From contig CALRXS010000017.1 of NCBI GenBank assembly GCA_943372195.1, positions 1 through 64,000 of the forward strand: a stretch of 64,000 bases of DNA. The letters run 5' to 3'. A program made the translations under genes and the position numbers. The notes beneath the pieces were generated by a model. The model was not told the DNA's origin, made no database searches, and saw nothing but the letters and a program-made list of their open reading frames with translations. The DNA is from JAEYZM01 sp943372195 (GTDB taxonomy: Bacteria > Bacteroidota > Bacteroidia > Sphingobacteriales > Sphingobacteriaceae). Numbering within the stretch: the stretch's first letter is position 1; each line of letters opens with the position of its first letter. Positions 16,269 through 24,981 of this stretch are shown here, piece after piece.

Positions 16269-18176
16269 ATGAATTTTCAAATTAAATCATTCGAAGAATA
16301 TCAAGAAAAATATAAGCAATCGGTATATAAGCCTGAGGAGTTCTGGGCAGAGATTGCTTCTGAATTTCAATGGAAAAAGAAATGGGATAAAGTGCTCGAT
16401 TGGAATTTTAAAGATCCGAATATTAAATGGTTCGAGGGAGCAAAATTAAACATCACCGAAAATTGTTTAGATAGACATTTAGCTGATAGAGCTGATCAAC
16501 CTGCAATCATTTGGGAACCTAACGATCCGAATGAGCATCATAGAGTTTTAACCTATAAACAATTGCACCATCAAGTATCAATGTTTGCGAATGTTTTAAA
16601 ACATAATGGTGTTAAAAAAGGTGATCGAATTTGTATATACATGCCAATGGTTCCTGAACTAGCTATTGCTGTATTAGCTTGCGCAAGATTAGGTGCAATA
16701 CATTCAGTAGTATTTGGTGGTTTCTCTGCACAATCAATTGCAGATAGAATAAAAGATGCTAAATGTTCTCATGTGATTACTGCGGATGGTGCTTATAGAG
16801 GTAATAAAGAAATACCATTAAAGTCAGTTATTGATGATGCTTTGATGCAATGTGATTCTGTGAAAAAAGTAATTGTACTGACAAGAAATAGAATGCCTGT
16901 TTCTATGATTAAAGGTAGAGATGTATGGTGGGAAGATGAGATGAAAAAAATTGAAACTCTACATGAATATGATTGCGAAGCAGAAGTGATGGATGCAGAA
17001 GATGAATTATTTATTTTATATACTTCTGGTTCTACTGGTAAACCGAAAGGAGTTGTTCATACATGTGCTGGCTATATGGTTTATACCGGTTATACTTTTA
17101 GCAATGTTTTTCAATATCAAAACAGAGAAGTGTATTTCTGTACAGCAGATATTGGCTGGATTACCGGACATTCATACATAGTTTATGGTCCGCTCTCTCA
17201 AGGCGCCACCACCCTTATGTTTGAAGGTGTTCCAACTTGGCCTGATGCTGGTCGTCTTTGGGAAATTGTAGATAAGTTTAAAGTAAATATTTTATATACT
17301 GCTCCGACTGCTATTCGATCATTGATGCAATCAGGATTAGAATATGTAAACAATAAAGATTTATCATCATTAAGAATTTTAGGTTCTGTTGGTGAACCAA
17401 TCAACGAAGAAGCTTGGCATTGGTTTAATGATAATATTGGTAAGAAAAGATGTCCGATCGTCGACACCTGGTGGCAAACCGAAACAGGTGGTATCATGAT
17501 CTCTCCAATAGCAAATGTCACTAAGCTTAAGCCTGCACATGCTACTTACCCATTGCCAGGTATTCAGCCGATTTTAGTCGACGAAAATGGTAAAGAGATA
17601 GAAGGAAATGGAGTGAATGGAAATTTATGTATTAAGTTCCCATGGCCAGGTATGATTCGTACTACATATGGTGATCATGAACGTTGCAGAACCAATTATT
17701 TTGCTGCTTATGAAAATCTATATTTCACTGGCGATGGGTGTTCACGCGATGAAGGAGGTATGTATAGAATTACAGGAAGGGTAGATGATGTGATAAATGT
17801 TTCTGGACATAGAATAGGAACGGCAGAGGTAGAGAATGCAATCAATGCACATACAGGAGTTGTTGAATCGGCGGTAGTGGGTTACCCACATGATATCAAA
17901 GGACAAGGAATTTATGCATTTGTTATTTGCGAAGAAGATACACACGAAGAAGACTTACGTAGAAAAGATATAGGGATGACAGTGGTAAGAATTATAGGTG
18001 CCATTGCAAAGCCTGATAAGATTCAATTTGTAAAAGGCTTACCCAAAACTAGATCAGGTAAAATCATGAGAAGAATCTTAAGAAAAATTGCCGAAGGTGA
18101 TACTTCTAATTTGGGAGATACTTCTACGCAGCTAGACCCGGCTGTGGTGGATGAGATATTATCTAATAGAATTTAG
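16269..18176 (+). CDS. acs: Acetyl-CoA synthetase (AMP-forming)
   Basis: The 635-residue cytosolic enzyme activates acetate through acetyl-AMP to acetyl-CoA. It starts with the ACAS_N segment, has the adenylate-forming motif YTSGSTGKPKG near residue 251, WWQTETGG near 401, GRVDDVINVSGHR near 501 (hinge), and the C-terminal acetylatable lysine context KTRSGKIMRRILRK near 593. The full length matches bacterial Acs. The gene stands alone and is followed by a twin-hairpin element. Acetylation control of the C-terminal Lys is known for the family, but no acetylase is seen here. Confidence 0.95.
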   Translation: MNFQIKSFEEYQEKYKQSVYKPEEFWAEIASEFQWKKKWDKVLDWNFKDPNIKWFEGAKLNITENCLDRHLADRADQPAIIWEPNDPNEHHRVLTYKQLHHQVSMFANVLKHNGVKKGDRICIYMPMVPELAIAVLACARLGAIHSVVFGGFSAQSIADRIKDAKCSHVITADGAYRGNKEIPLKSVIDDALMQCDSVKKVIVLTRNRMPVSMIKGRDVWWEDEMKKIETLHEYDCEAEVMDAEDELFILYTSGSTGKPKGVVHTCAGYMVYTGYTFSNVFQYQNREVYFCTADIGWITGHSYIVYGPLSQGATTLMFEGVPTWPDAGRLWEIVDKFKVNILYTAPTAIRSLMQSGLEYVNNKDLSSLRILGSVGEPINEEAWHWFNDNIGKKRCPIVDTWWQTETGGIMISPIANVTKLKPAHATYPLPGIQPILVDENGKEIEGNGVNGNLCIKFPWPGMIRTTYGDHERCRTNYFAAYENLYFTGDGCSRDEGGMYRITGRVDDVINVSGHRIGTAEVENAINAHTGVVESAVVGYPHDIKGQGIYAFVICEEDTHEEDLRRKDIGMTVVRIIGAIAKPDKIQFVKGLPKTRSGKIMRRILRKIAEGDTSNLGDTSTQLDPAVVDEILSNRI

Positions 18177-18204
18177 CATAACCGCTAATTCCCTGCACCC
18201 GTAT

Positions 18205-18340
18205 GGGAGGATTCCATCCTCCCTCCGCAGATATACTTGCCCCGATTGGTGGGAGCGGATAATCATACGCCCGATCAGACGATCATATACTGCAAGACTT
18301 CAGTATATCTTATATTGGAACGGGAGGATGTAATCCTCCC
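18205..18340. repeat. Twin-hairpin intergenic element (REP/BIME-like)
   Basis: Two hairpins with identical arms GGGAGGAT / ATCCTCCC and 3-base loops lie at 18205-18223 and 18322-18340. Between them is a third inverted repeat with perfect 8-bp arms, ATATACTG at 18285-18292 and CAGTATAT at 18301-18308. The stretch is richer in GC than its surroundings. The layout resembles paired REP elements; no transposase is nearby. It may also serve as the acs terminator. Confidence 0.6.
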
Positions 18341-18378
18341 TTACAGCTGCAGGTAATAATCTAATTATGATTTATTGT

Positions 18379-18386
18379 TACATTTG
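18379..18386 (+). promoter_or_regulatory. TAnnTTTG -7 element close to the surE start
   Basis: TACATTTG matches the Bacteroidota -7 consensus exactly and ends 5 bases before the surE ATG. Transcription would begin at or next to the start codon, giving a leaderless or nearly leaderless mRNA. No clear -33 TTG was seen at the usual distance. Confidence 0.4.
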
Positions 18387-18391
18387 TAGCA

Positions 18392-19171
18392 ATGAAGAAC
18401 GAAAGACCAACCATACTCGTTATCAACGACGACGGTATTACTGCTAAGGGTATTCAAACCCTTGCCTATCTAATGAAAGAACTCGGCGATGTAGTGGTAG
18501 TTGCACCTGATAGTCCGCAGTCGGCCATGGGCCATGCAATAACCATTGCAAAACCACTCAGATTAGAAGAAGTAGATTTATATGAAGGCATCAAATCATA
18601 CCATTGCTCTGGTACACCTGTTGACTGTGTGAAATTAGCGGTGAATAGAGTATTGCATAAGAAACCAGATTTATTGGTATCGGGCATTAATCACGGCTCA
18701 AACTCTTCAATCAATGTGATATATTCTGGTACTATGTCTGCAGCTATGGAAGGTGCTATAGAAGGTATTCCTTCGATCGGATTTTCTTTTAGTGATTACT
18801 CTTCTAGTGCCGACTTTAGTCCATTACATCAACATGTACTTACAATAGCAAAACAAGTTTTGAAAAACGGATTGCCAAAGGGGACATTGTTAAATGTGAA
18901 CTTCCCTTATGTTATTTCAGCTGATGAAATAAAAGGTATTCGTATATGTAGACAAGCAGTTGCTAAATGGGAAGAGAAATTTGATGAGCGCTTAGATCCA
19001 CATAAAAGAAAATACTATTGGTTAACAGGTGAATTTGTAGTAAGTGATCATGGTGAAGATACTGATGAGTGGGCATTGAAAAACAAATTCGTTTCAGTAG
19101 TGCCAGTGCAATTCGACTTTACTGCACACCATGCAATTTCAGTTTTAAACGCTTGGGATTTTAGTATATGA
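18392..19171 (+). CDS. surE: 5'/3'-nucleotidase SurE
   Basis: The 259-residue metal-dependent phosphatase removes phosphate from nucleoside monophosphates. The metal-binding site starts with VINDDGITAKG (Asp13, Asp14), followed by APDSPQSAMGHAIT near residue 39 and SGINHGSNSSINVIYSGTM in spaced form near 98-115, all SurE hallmarks. It opens a run of four overlapping genes (surE, a small membrane protein, lpxB, a SpoIID-like gene), each overlapping the next by 1-4 bases. Confidence 0.94.
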   Translation: MKNERPTILVINDDGITAKGIQTLAYLMKELGDVVVVAPDSPQSAMGHAITIAKPLRLEEVDLYEGIKSYHCSGTPVDCVKLAVNRVLHKKPDLLVSGINHGSNSSINVIYSGTMSAAMEGAIEGIPSIGFSFSDYSSSADFSPLHQHVLTIAKQVLKNGLPKGTLLNVNFPYVISADEIKGIRICRQAVAKWEEKFDERLDPHKRKYYWLTGEFVVSDHGEDTDEWALKNKFVSVVPVQFDFTAHHAISVLNAWDFSI

Positions 19172-19425
19172 AGATAAAAGATAAATTTTATTTAGGTGTT
19201 TTATACGGATTAGCATTACCACTACTTGCATATGTTTTTGGTGATATGATTCAACAACAATTGGAAAAAGTAATGCGCCCGAATTTTTTCTACATCGTAT
19301 GCATTGCATTGAATGTATTGATATTTAGATTCGCTATTAAAAAAGAATACGATCAGCTTGCGCGCGGTATATTATTAAGCACTTTTATTTACGCGATGAT
19401 TTTCGCATTTACCATTATTAAATAA
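19168..19425 (+). CDS. Small multi-spanning membrane protein, unknown
   Basis: This 85-residue protein is predicted to have three membrane helices (about 7-24, 37-53 and 63-83). It overlaps surE by 4 bases and abuts lpxB by one shared base, so it is translated in the same operon. I do not recognise a named family. A link to envelope biogenesis is suggested only by lpxB. Confidence 0.7.
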   Translation: MKIKDKFYLGVLYGLALPLLAYVFGDMIQQQLEKVMRPNFFYIVCIALNVLIFRFAIKKEYDQLARGILLSTFIYAMIFAFTIIK

Positions 19426-20540
19426 TGAAGTATTACTTAATTGCAGGTGAAGCATCGGGCGATTTACACGGTGCAAATCTTATGAATGCTATTTTAGAAC
19501 ACGACCCTAATGCAGAGTTTTTTGTATTTGGTGGCGATAAAATGGCGGCAGTAAAAAATACCTCATTAAGAAAACATATTTCTGAAATGTCGTTCATGGG
19601 TTTTGTTGAAGTGTTGATGAATTTAAACACCATCAAAAAAAACATGAACTACTGCAAACAAGATTTATTAAAGGTAAATCCAGATGTGGTAATATTAATC
19701 GACTTCCCCGGATTTAATCTACGAATAGCTGAGTTTGCTAAATTGAATTCTTTCAAAGTATTGTACTATATCTCACCGAAAATTTGGGCATGGAATACAA
19801 AGAGAGTACACAAGATTAAAAAGTTTGTAGATAAAGTGTATTCAATATTGCCTTTCGAAAAAGATTTCTATAAGCAGTATGATTACGAAGTTGAATACAT
19901 TGGCAACCCTTTGAAAGACGCTATTGCCAATTATTCATACGATAAAGATTTTAAAGAGAAATTTAATTTAGACACCAGACCTATTCTTGCAATTTTACCA
20001 GGAAGTAGAAAAATGGAGTTGCAAAAGATTTTTCCGGAAATGATTTTAGCAGCCAAAAGATTTGATAATTATCAGGTTCTTGTAGCAGCAGCTGGTAATT
20101 TACCTATTGAATACTATCATCAATTTAATTTGCCTGAAAATTTCAAGTTGATTTATAATCAAACTTATGATATTCTAAATAATGCAGATTTAGCAATTGT
20201 TACCTCTGGTACTGCAACCCTAGAAACCGCTTTATTTAAAGTACCTCAAGTAGTTTGTTATAAAGCAAATTCAATTTCTGTTTCTATTGCACGGATGGTG
20301 GTGAAAATAAAATTCATCTCATTAGTAAATCTAATTGTAGATAGAAAGATTGTAACAGAACTTATTCAAGAAGATTGTATAGCTGATAAAATAGAAAATG
20401 AATTAAATCGTTTGACAAAAGGTCAAAAATCTCATGAACAAATGATGAGCGATTATAATGAGTTGTTTGAAAAAGTTGGAGAACCTGGTGCTTCTATAAG
20501 AGCAGCATCATCCATCGTAAATTATTTAAAAAATATTTAA
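19425..20540 (+). CDS. lpxB: Lipid-A-disaccharide synthase
   Basis: The 371-residue GT19 glycosyltransferase joins UDP-diacylglucosamine and lipid X into the lipid A disaccharide at the inner membrane. Diagnostic segments are AGEASGDLHGANLM at residue 7, FGGDKM near 35, SPKIWAWNTKRVHKIK near 116, GNPLKDA near 160, LPGSRKMEL near 189 and SGTATLETAL near 262. It confirms an LPS-bearing Gram-negative envelope. It overlaps both neighbours by one base. Confidence 0.95.
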   Translation: MKYYLIAGEASGDLHGANLMNAILEHDPNAEFFVFGGDKMAAVKNTSLRKHISEMSFMGFVEVLMNLNTIKKNMNYCKQDLLKVNPDVVILIDFPGFNLRIAEFAKLNSFKVLYYISPKIWAWNTKRVHKIKKFVDKVYSILPFEKDFYKQYDYEVEYIGNPLKDAIANYSYDKDFKEKFNLDTRPILAILPGSRKMELQKIFPEMILAAKRFDNYQVLVAAAGNLPIEYYHQFNLPENFKLIYNQTYDILNNADLAIVTSGTATLETALFKVPQVVCYKANSISVSIARMVVKIKFISLVNLIVDRKIVTELIQEDCIADKIENELNRLTKGQKSHEQMMSDYNELFEKVGEPGASIRAASSIVNYLKNI

Positions 20541-21646
20541 TGAGATTATTATTATCAATTGTTTTATGCTTTGTTCTCACAACATTGAATGCTAAAGATG
20601 TATTTGTTGATGTATTATCAAATTATAAGGCTAAGAAAATACAATTAGAATTCCCTCAAGGACAGTACACTATTAACTTAGATGATGAAGATGTATTAAG
20701 AGTAACATCCAACGATATTATTTTAATTTATTCAATAAGTAATAAAATTTCACTTTTCAAAAACGCCAAATTAATTGGTACCTATAAACAAATTTTTATT
20801 AATACGGATGATGCTGATGCACATATAAAAGTGCAGATATTTACACCCAAACAAAAAATATTTTTCTATCAAGATCAGTTGTATATAAGAACACTCGCAG
20901 CTAGATTACAATTGGTGAATGAAGTGGAATTAAATAAATACATCAAAGGTGTTATTGAATCTGAAATAGGTAATGTAAAAAATGCAGAGTTACTAAAAGT
21001 GCAAGCTGTAATTTCTAGAACCTATGCATTGAAACATTTAGATAGACATAAAGTTGATGGTGCTCAACTATGTGATATGGTACATTGTCAAGTTTATCAC
21101 GGTAAAAACAGATTCAATAAAGAAATTTCAGCAGCCGTTGATTCTACTAATTATGAAGTTATTATAGATAAAGATTCAAATTTAATAGAGGCGGTGTTTC
21201 ATGCGAATTGTGGCGGACTTACCGTAAACTCCGAAGATGTTTGGTCGAAGCCTAGGTCATATTTGAAATCGGTAATAGATACATTTTGTATTACTGAGAA
21301 GCAATCAAACTGGACAAAAGAGATTGATAAACAAAAGTGGGTCAGCTATTTAAACATAAAGTCTAAAGAAACTCAAGTACCTTTTGCATTTGTTTCTGAA
21401 AATAGATTGAACTTTTTACCCTCTTGTGCCGTAAGCACTAAAGATTTAAGAGAGAATTTCAATCTTCGCTCTACTTATTTTAGTGTGGAAGAAAGTGATG
21501 ACAAAATAATTTTGAGAGGTAAAGGCTTCGGACACGGTGTTGGTATGTGTCAAGAGGGTGCAATAAGAATGGCGAGTCTAGGAAAGAAATACCTAGAAAT
21601 AATTAATTTTTATTATTGCGATATCTCCATAGTAAATAATGACTAA
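20540..21646 (+). CDS. SpoIID/LytB domain exported protein
   Basis: The 368-residue protein has a signal peptide at residues 1-18 (LLLSIVLCFVLTTLNA) and a SpoIID/LytB domain with the region ELNKYIKGVIESEIGN in about 138-153, KVQAVISRTYALKH after it, and the C-terminal GKGFGHGVGMCQEGA near 340. In Bacillus SpoIID and Chlamydia homologues this domain is a lytic transglycosylase acting on denuded glycan strands, so a peptidoglycan-cleaving role in the periplasm is plausible here. The organism shows no sign of sporulation. Its start overlaps the lpxB stop. Confidence 0.85.
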   Translation: MRLLLSIVLCFVLTTLNAKDVFVDVLSNYKAKKIQLEFPQGQYTINLDDEDVLRVTSNDIILIYSISNKISLFKNAKLIGTYKQIFINTDDADAHIKVQIFTPKQKIFFYQDQLYIRTLAARLQLVNEVELNKYIKGVIESEIGNVKNAELLKVQAVISRTYALKHLDRHKVDGAQLCDMVHCQVYHGKNRFNKEISAAVDSTNYEVIIDKDSNLIEAVFHANCGGLTVNSEDVWSKPRSYLKSVIDTFCITEKQSNWTKEIDKQKWVSYLNIKSKETQVPFAFVSENRLNFLPSCAVSTKDLRENFNLRSTYFSVEESDDKIILRGKGFGHGVGMCQEGAIRMASLGKKYLEIINFYYCDISIVNND

Positions 21647-21692
21647 TAATTACATATATTTAGTATCGTATTAAGAATATTTTAGGAAGAAA

Positions 21693-22109
21693 ATGGATCA
21701 AGAATTAAAAGAGTTTTTTATTAAATTTAATCAGAATAAGCCTCTAAGAGTATTATGTGTCGATGACGATAAGGTAATACAATTCACTACACAAAGAGCA
21801 TTTGTTATTGCTGGTTTTGTTACCGATATGGCATATGATGGCTTACAAGCACTAGATTTAATTCGACATTCTTTTCAGAAATATGATTTTATCTTAATGG
21901 ATATTCACATGCCTAATATGGATGGTATAGAAGCAACGAAAATTATTCGTACCATGAAGAATTATGAGAACGTACCTATTTTCGCCCTAACAGGTGATAT
22001 GACTTTGGAGGCTAAATTGAAAGTTGTTTCTGCAGGTATGAACGAATATTTCAATAAACCTGTTCAAATGGATGATGTATTACATACCATTAAATCTTAC
22101 GTACTTTAA
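21693..22109 (+). CDS. Single-domain response regulator
   Basis: The 138-residue protein is a lone REC domain: acidic pair VDDDK near residue 23, phosphoacceptor Asp in ILMDIHMPNMDG near 69, Thr in FALTGDM near 98, and Lys in FNKPVQ near 120. There is no output domain, so it acts by phosphorelay or protein binding. No kinase is adjacent. It has a good ribosome site (AGGAAG) seven bases before the ATG. Confidence 0.9.
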   Translation: MDQELKEFFIKFNQNKPLRVLCVDDDKVIQFTTQRAFVIAGFVTDMAYDGLQALDLIRHSFQKYDFILMDIHMPNMDGIEATKIIRTMKNYENVPIFALTGDMTLEAKLKVVSAGMNEYFNKPVQMDDVLHTIKSYVL

Positions 22110-22166
22110 TTCATACTTTCTTATTCAATTTATTATTCTTTATTTCGCATAAATATCTAAAAATTT

Positions 22167-22892
22167 ATGGCACTACCTCATTGGATGGCAAGAACAGAAG
22201 TCTTGCTTGGTGAAGAGAAAATACAAAACTTATTAAAGGCAAATGTGCTAGTGGTCGGACTAGGCGGGGTAGGTGGTATATGTGCTGAGATGATTGCTCG
22301 TTCAGGTGTTGGCAAAATGACTATTGTTGATGCCGATGTAGTAGAAGCTACTAATAGAAATCGACAAGTGCCTGCTCTAATTTCTACTGATGGTCAATTA
22401 AAATCGGAGGTAATGGCCCAAAGAATTAAAGATATTAATCCGGATATTGAATTAACAATAATCTCAGAATTTATTCGTGACGAACGAACCAATGAAATAC
22501 TAGACACTGGTAAGTTTGATTATGCAGTAGATTGTATTGATACCCTCTCACCTAAAGTGTTTTTCATAAAGGCTTGCTTAGATAGAAATATTCCATTAGT
22601 AAGTTCTATGGGTGCAGGTGGTAAATTTGACCCTACTAAAGTTGAAGTGATAGATATTTCAGAAACCTATCAATGTAACTTAGCAAAATACGTGCGTAAA
22701 CGCCTTAGAAAATATGGGGTTAACAAAGGTTTCAAAGTGGTATTCTCTCCAGAAGCTGCTGATCAAAGTCGCATTTTCGAATCAGAAAAAGCTTATCCGA
22801 AGAAATCAGTAATTGGTACCATTTCTTATATGCCTGCAGCATTTGGTATTACCTGCGCTAGCGTTGTTGTACGTGAATTATTAGAAAAATAA
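22167..22892 (+). CDS. tcdA: ThiF/E1-like enzyme, probable tRNA threonylcarbamoyladenosine dehydratase
   Basis: The 241-residue protein has the E1-like adenylation fold with GLGGVGGICAEMIARSGVG near residues 31-49, the arginine-bearing NRNRQVPAL near 63, and DCIDTLSPKV near 121. Size and motifs fit TcdA/CsdL, which cyclises t6A at position 37 of tRNAs to ct6A using ATP. Other ThiF-family roles cannot be excluded without the C-terminal comparison. It is a single-gene unit with its own terminator downstream. Confidence 0.82.
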   Translation: MALPHWMARTEVLLGEEKIQNLLKANVLVVGLGGVGGICAEMIARSGVGKMTIVDADVVEATNRNRQVPALISTDGQLKSEVMAQRIKDINPDIELTIISEFIRDERTNEILDTGKFDYAVDCIDTLSPKVFFIKACLDRNIPLVSSMGAGGKFDPTKVEVIDISETYQCNLAKYVRKRLRKYGVNKGFKVVFSPEAADQSRIFESEKAYPKKSVIGTISYMPAAFGITCASVVVRELLEK

Positions 22893-22953
22893 CACATTTC
22901 GCTTACTCAAACAACTGTAAACTAATTTATTAGCCGCTGTGGAAATCTTTATG

Positions 22954-22982
22954 AGGCTAAAAATGCTATTATTTTTAGCTTT
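22954..22982 (+). terminator. Probable terminator after tcdA
   Basis: Arms GCTAAAAAT (22956-22964) and ATTTTTAGC (22971-22979) form a perfect stem with a 6-base loop, extended by two weaker pairs and followed by TTT. Confidence 0.55.
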
Positions 22983-23041
22983 GCGAATACGTATACAGTA
23001 TTCCGTATTCCGATGTGCAAACTTTTAAAGTTATCACATCT

Positions 23042-23097
23042 CAGTACCCAATACTCAGTACGCTATACATAATACATAATACAAAGTACACAATTCA
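23042..23097 (+). repeat. Heptameric repeat array (YARTACH type) ahead of parE
   Basis: Eight consecutive 7-mers follow one pattern: CAGTACC, CAATACT, CAGTACG, CTATACA, TAATACA, TAATACA, AAGTACA, CAATTCA. The array ends two bases before the parE ATG, so it fills the space normally used for a ribosome binding site. Same family at 44832-44866 and 47854-47916. Confidence 0.85.
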
Positions 23098-23099
23098 AA

Positions 23100-24971
23100 A
23101 TGGCTGACTTAAACTACAACGAAGACGACATAAAATCCCTAGACTGGAAAGAGCATATTCGATTAAGACCCGGTATGTATATCGGTAAGCTAGGTGATGG
23201 ATCATCGCATGACGATGGTATATATATTTTATTGAAAGAGATTGTCGATAACTCTATCGATGAATTTGTGATGGGAGCTGGTAAAACAGTAGAGCTAACT
23301 ATTTCAGACCATAAAGTAATTGTTAGAGATTACGGTCGTGGTATTCCATTGGGTAAAGTTATTGATTGCGTTTCAAAAATTAATACAGGTGGTAAATATG
23401 ATTCGAAAGCATTTCAAAAATCTGTCGGATTAAATGGTGTGGGTACTAAAGCAGTAAATGCATTGTCGAATTATTTCAAAGTACAATCGTACCGAGATGG
23501 TAAGACCAAAACTGCTGAATTTGAAAAAGGAAATTTATTAAAGGATCATAAAGAAGAAGCTACTACACAACGTAACGGTACGGCTATAACTTTTAATCCG
23601 GATGATACCATCTTTAGAAATTATCGCTACGTTCAAGAGTTTATCATTAACATGATTTGGAATTATGTTTATCTGAACGCAGGATTAACATTAGTATTGA
23701 ATGGTGAAAAGTTTGCATCGCAACGCGGACTCTACGACTTGCTAGATCGTAAGACCGATGATACGATTCGATATCCTATCATCCACCTAAAGGGAGAAGA
23801 TATTGAAATTGCGATGACGCATAATAATCAATATGGTGAAGAGTATTATTCATTTGTCAACGGACAAAACACTACACAAGGTGGTACGCATCAAGCAGCA
23901 TTTAGAGAGGCAGTAGTAAAAACTGTTCGAGAATTTTTCAAAAAAGAATTTGATGCTTCTGATATTCGTGCATCTATCGTCGCAGCAATAAGTATAAGAA
24001 TTCAAGAACCGGTTTTTGAATCACAAACGAAAACAAAATTAGGTTCGATTAATGCAGCACCTGAAGGTCCGACGATTCGTAACTGGATCAATGATTTTGT
24101 AAAGAAAGAATTAGACAACTACCTACATAAAAATCCGGAAGCTGCCGATGCTATGTTGAAGAGAATTCTTCAGTCAGAGCGCGAGCGTAAAGACATTGCA
24201 GGCATCAAGAAATTAGCTAATGAGCGTGCAAAGAAAGCAGCATTGCATAATAGAAAATTAAGAGATTGTAAGGTACATCTAGATGATGAAAAACACGAGA
24301 AAAGATTTAATACAACATTGTTTATCACCGAGGGTGATTCAGCAAGTGGTTCTATTACTAAATCAAGAGATGTAGATACTCAAGCGGTATTTTCTTTGAA
24401 GGGTAAGCCTTTGAATTGCTTCGGACTAACAAAGAAAGTGGTGTATGAAAATGAAGAATTCAATTTATTGCAACATGCTTTAAATATTGAAGATGGAATT
24501 GAGGGATTAAGATATAATAATATTGTAATAGCTACCGATGCCGATGTGGATGGTATGCACATTCGATTATTGATGATGACTTTCTTCTTGCAGTTTTTCC
24601 CAGAGGTAGTGAAAGCCGGACATTTATATATTTTACAAACTCCATTATTTAGAGTAAGAAATAAAAAAGAAACGATTTATTGTTACTCAGAAGAGGAGAG
24701 AAGAAATGCTTTATCGAAATTAGGGCAACGTTCTGAAATAACCAGATTTAAAGGGCTTGGAGAGATTTCACCAGATGAGTTTGGGAATTTTATTGGTAAA
24801 GAAATTCGATTAGATCCGATTTTTATTTCGAAAGAAAGTAAGATGTTACAGATGCTCGATTATTTTATGGGTAAAAATTCACCAGCACGTCAAGAATTTA
24901 TTGTGAAGAATTTAAGAGTAGAGAAAGACGTTATTGCTGAAGAAGAAACATTAGAAGAGGTAGAAGAATAA
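23100..24971 (+). CDS. parE: DNA topoisomerase IV subunit B (GyrB/ParE family)
   Basis: The 623-residue ATPase subunit has the GHKL fold (LRPGMYIGKLGD near residue 23, EIVDNSIDEF near 48, DYGRGIPLG near 79, GLNGVGTKAVNALS near 110), the transducer, and the TOPRIM domain with ITEGDSASGS near 409 and DADVDGMHIR near 480. ParE is preferred over GyrB because parC follows 10 bases later and Bacteroidota parE-parC pairs have this form. It decatenates chromosomes. The YARTACH repeat array abuts its start codon. Confidence 0.9.
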   Translation: MADLNYNEDDIKSLDWKEHIRLRPGMYIGKLGDGSSHDDGIYILLKEIVDNSIDEFVMGAGKTVELTISDHKVIVRDYGRGIPLGKVIDCVSKINTGGKYDSKAFQKSVGLNGVGTKAVNALSNYFKVQSYRDGKTKTAEFEKGNLLKDHKEEATTQRNGTAITFNPDDTIFRNYRYVQEFIINMIWNYVYLNAGLTLVLNGEKFASQRGLYDLLDRKTDDTIRYPIIHLKGEDIEIAMTHNNQYGEEYYSFVNGQNTTQGGTHQAAFREAVVKTVREFFKKEFDASDIRASIVAAISIRIQEPVFESQTKTKLGSINAAPEGPTIRNWINDFVKKELDNYLHKNPEAADAMLKRILQSERERKDIAGIKKLANERAKKAALHNRKLRDCKVHLDDEKHEKRFNTTLFITEGDSASGSITKSRDVDTQAVFSLKGKPLNCFGLTKKVVYENEEFNLLQHALNIEDGIEGLRYNNIVIATDADVDGMHIRLLMMTFFLQFFPEVVKAGHLYILQTPLFRVRNKKETIYCYSEEERRNALSKLGQRSEITRFKGLGEISPDEFGNFIGKEIRLDPIFISKESKMLQMLDYFMGKNSPARQEFIVKNLRVEKDVIAEEETLEEVEE

Positions 24972-24981
24972 AGATTAAGAA

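Noticed and set aside
18151..18333. 60-codon ORF after acs
   Set aside because: It overlaps the end of acs and runs through the hairpin element; composition and Arg-rich translation are not protein-like.
22893..23041. Small RNA or tRNA gene in the tcdA-parE gap
   Set aside because: Apart from the terminator hairpin no cloverleaf or conserved RNA structure can be drawn.
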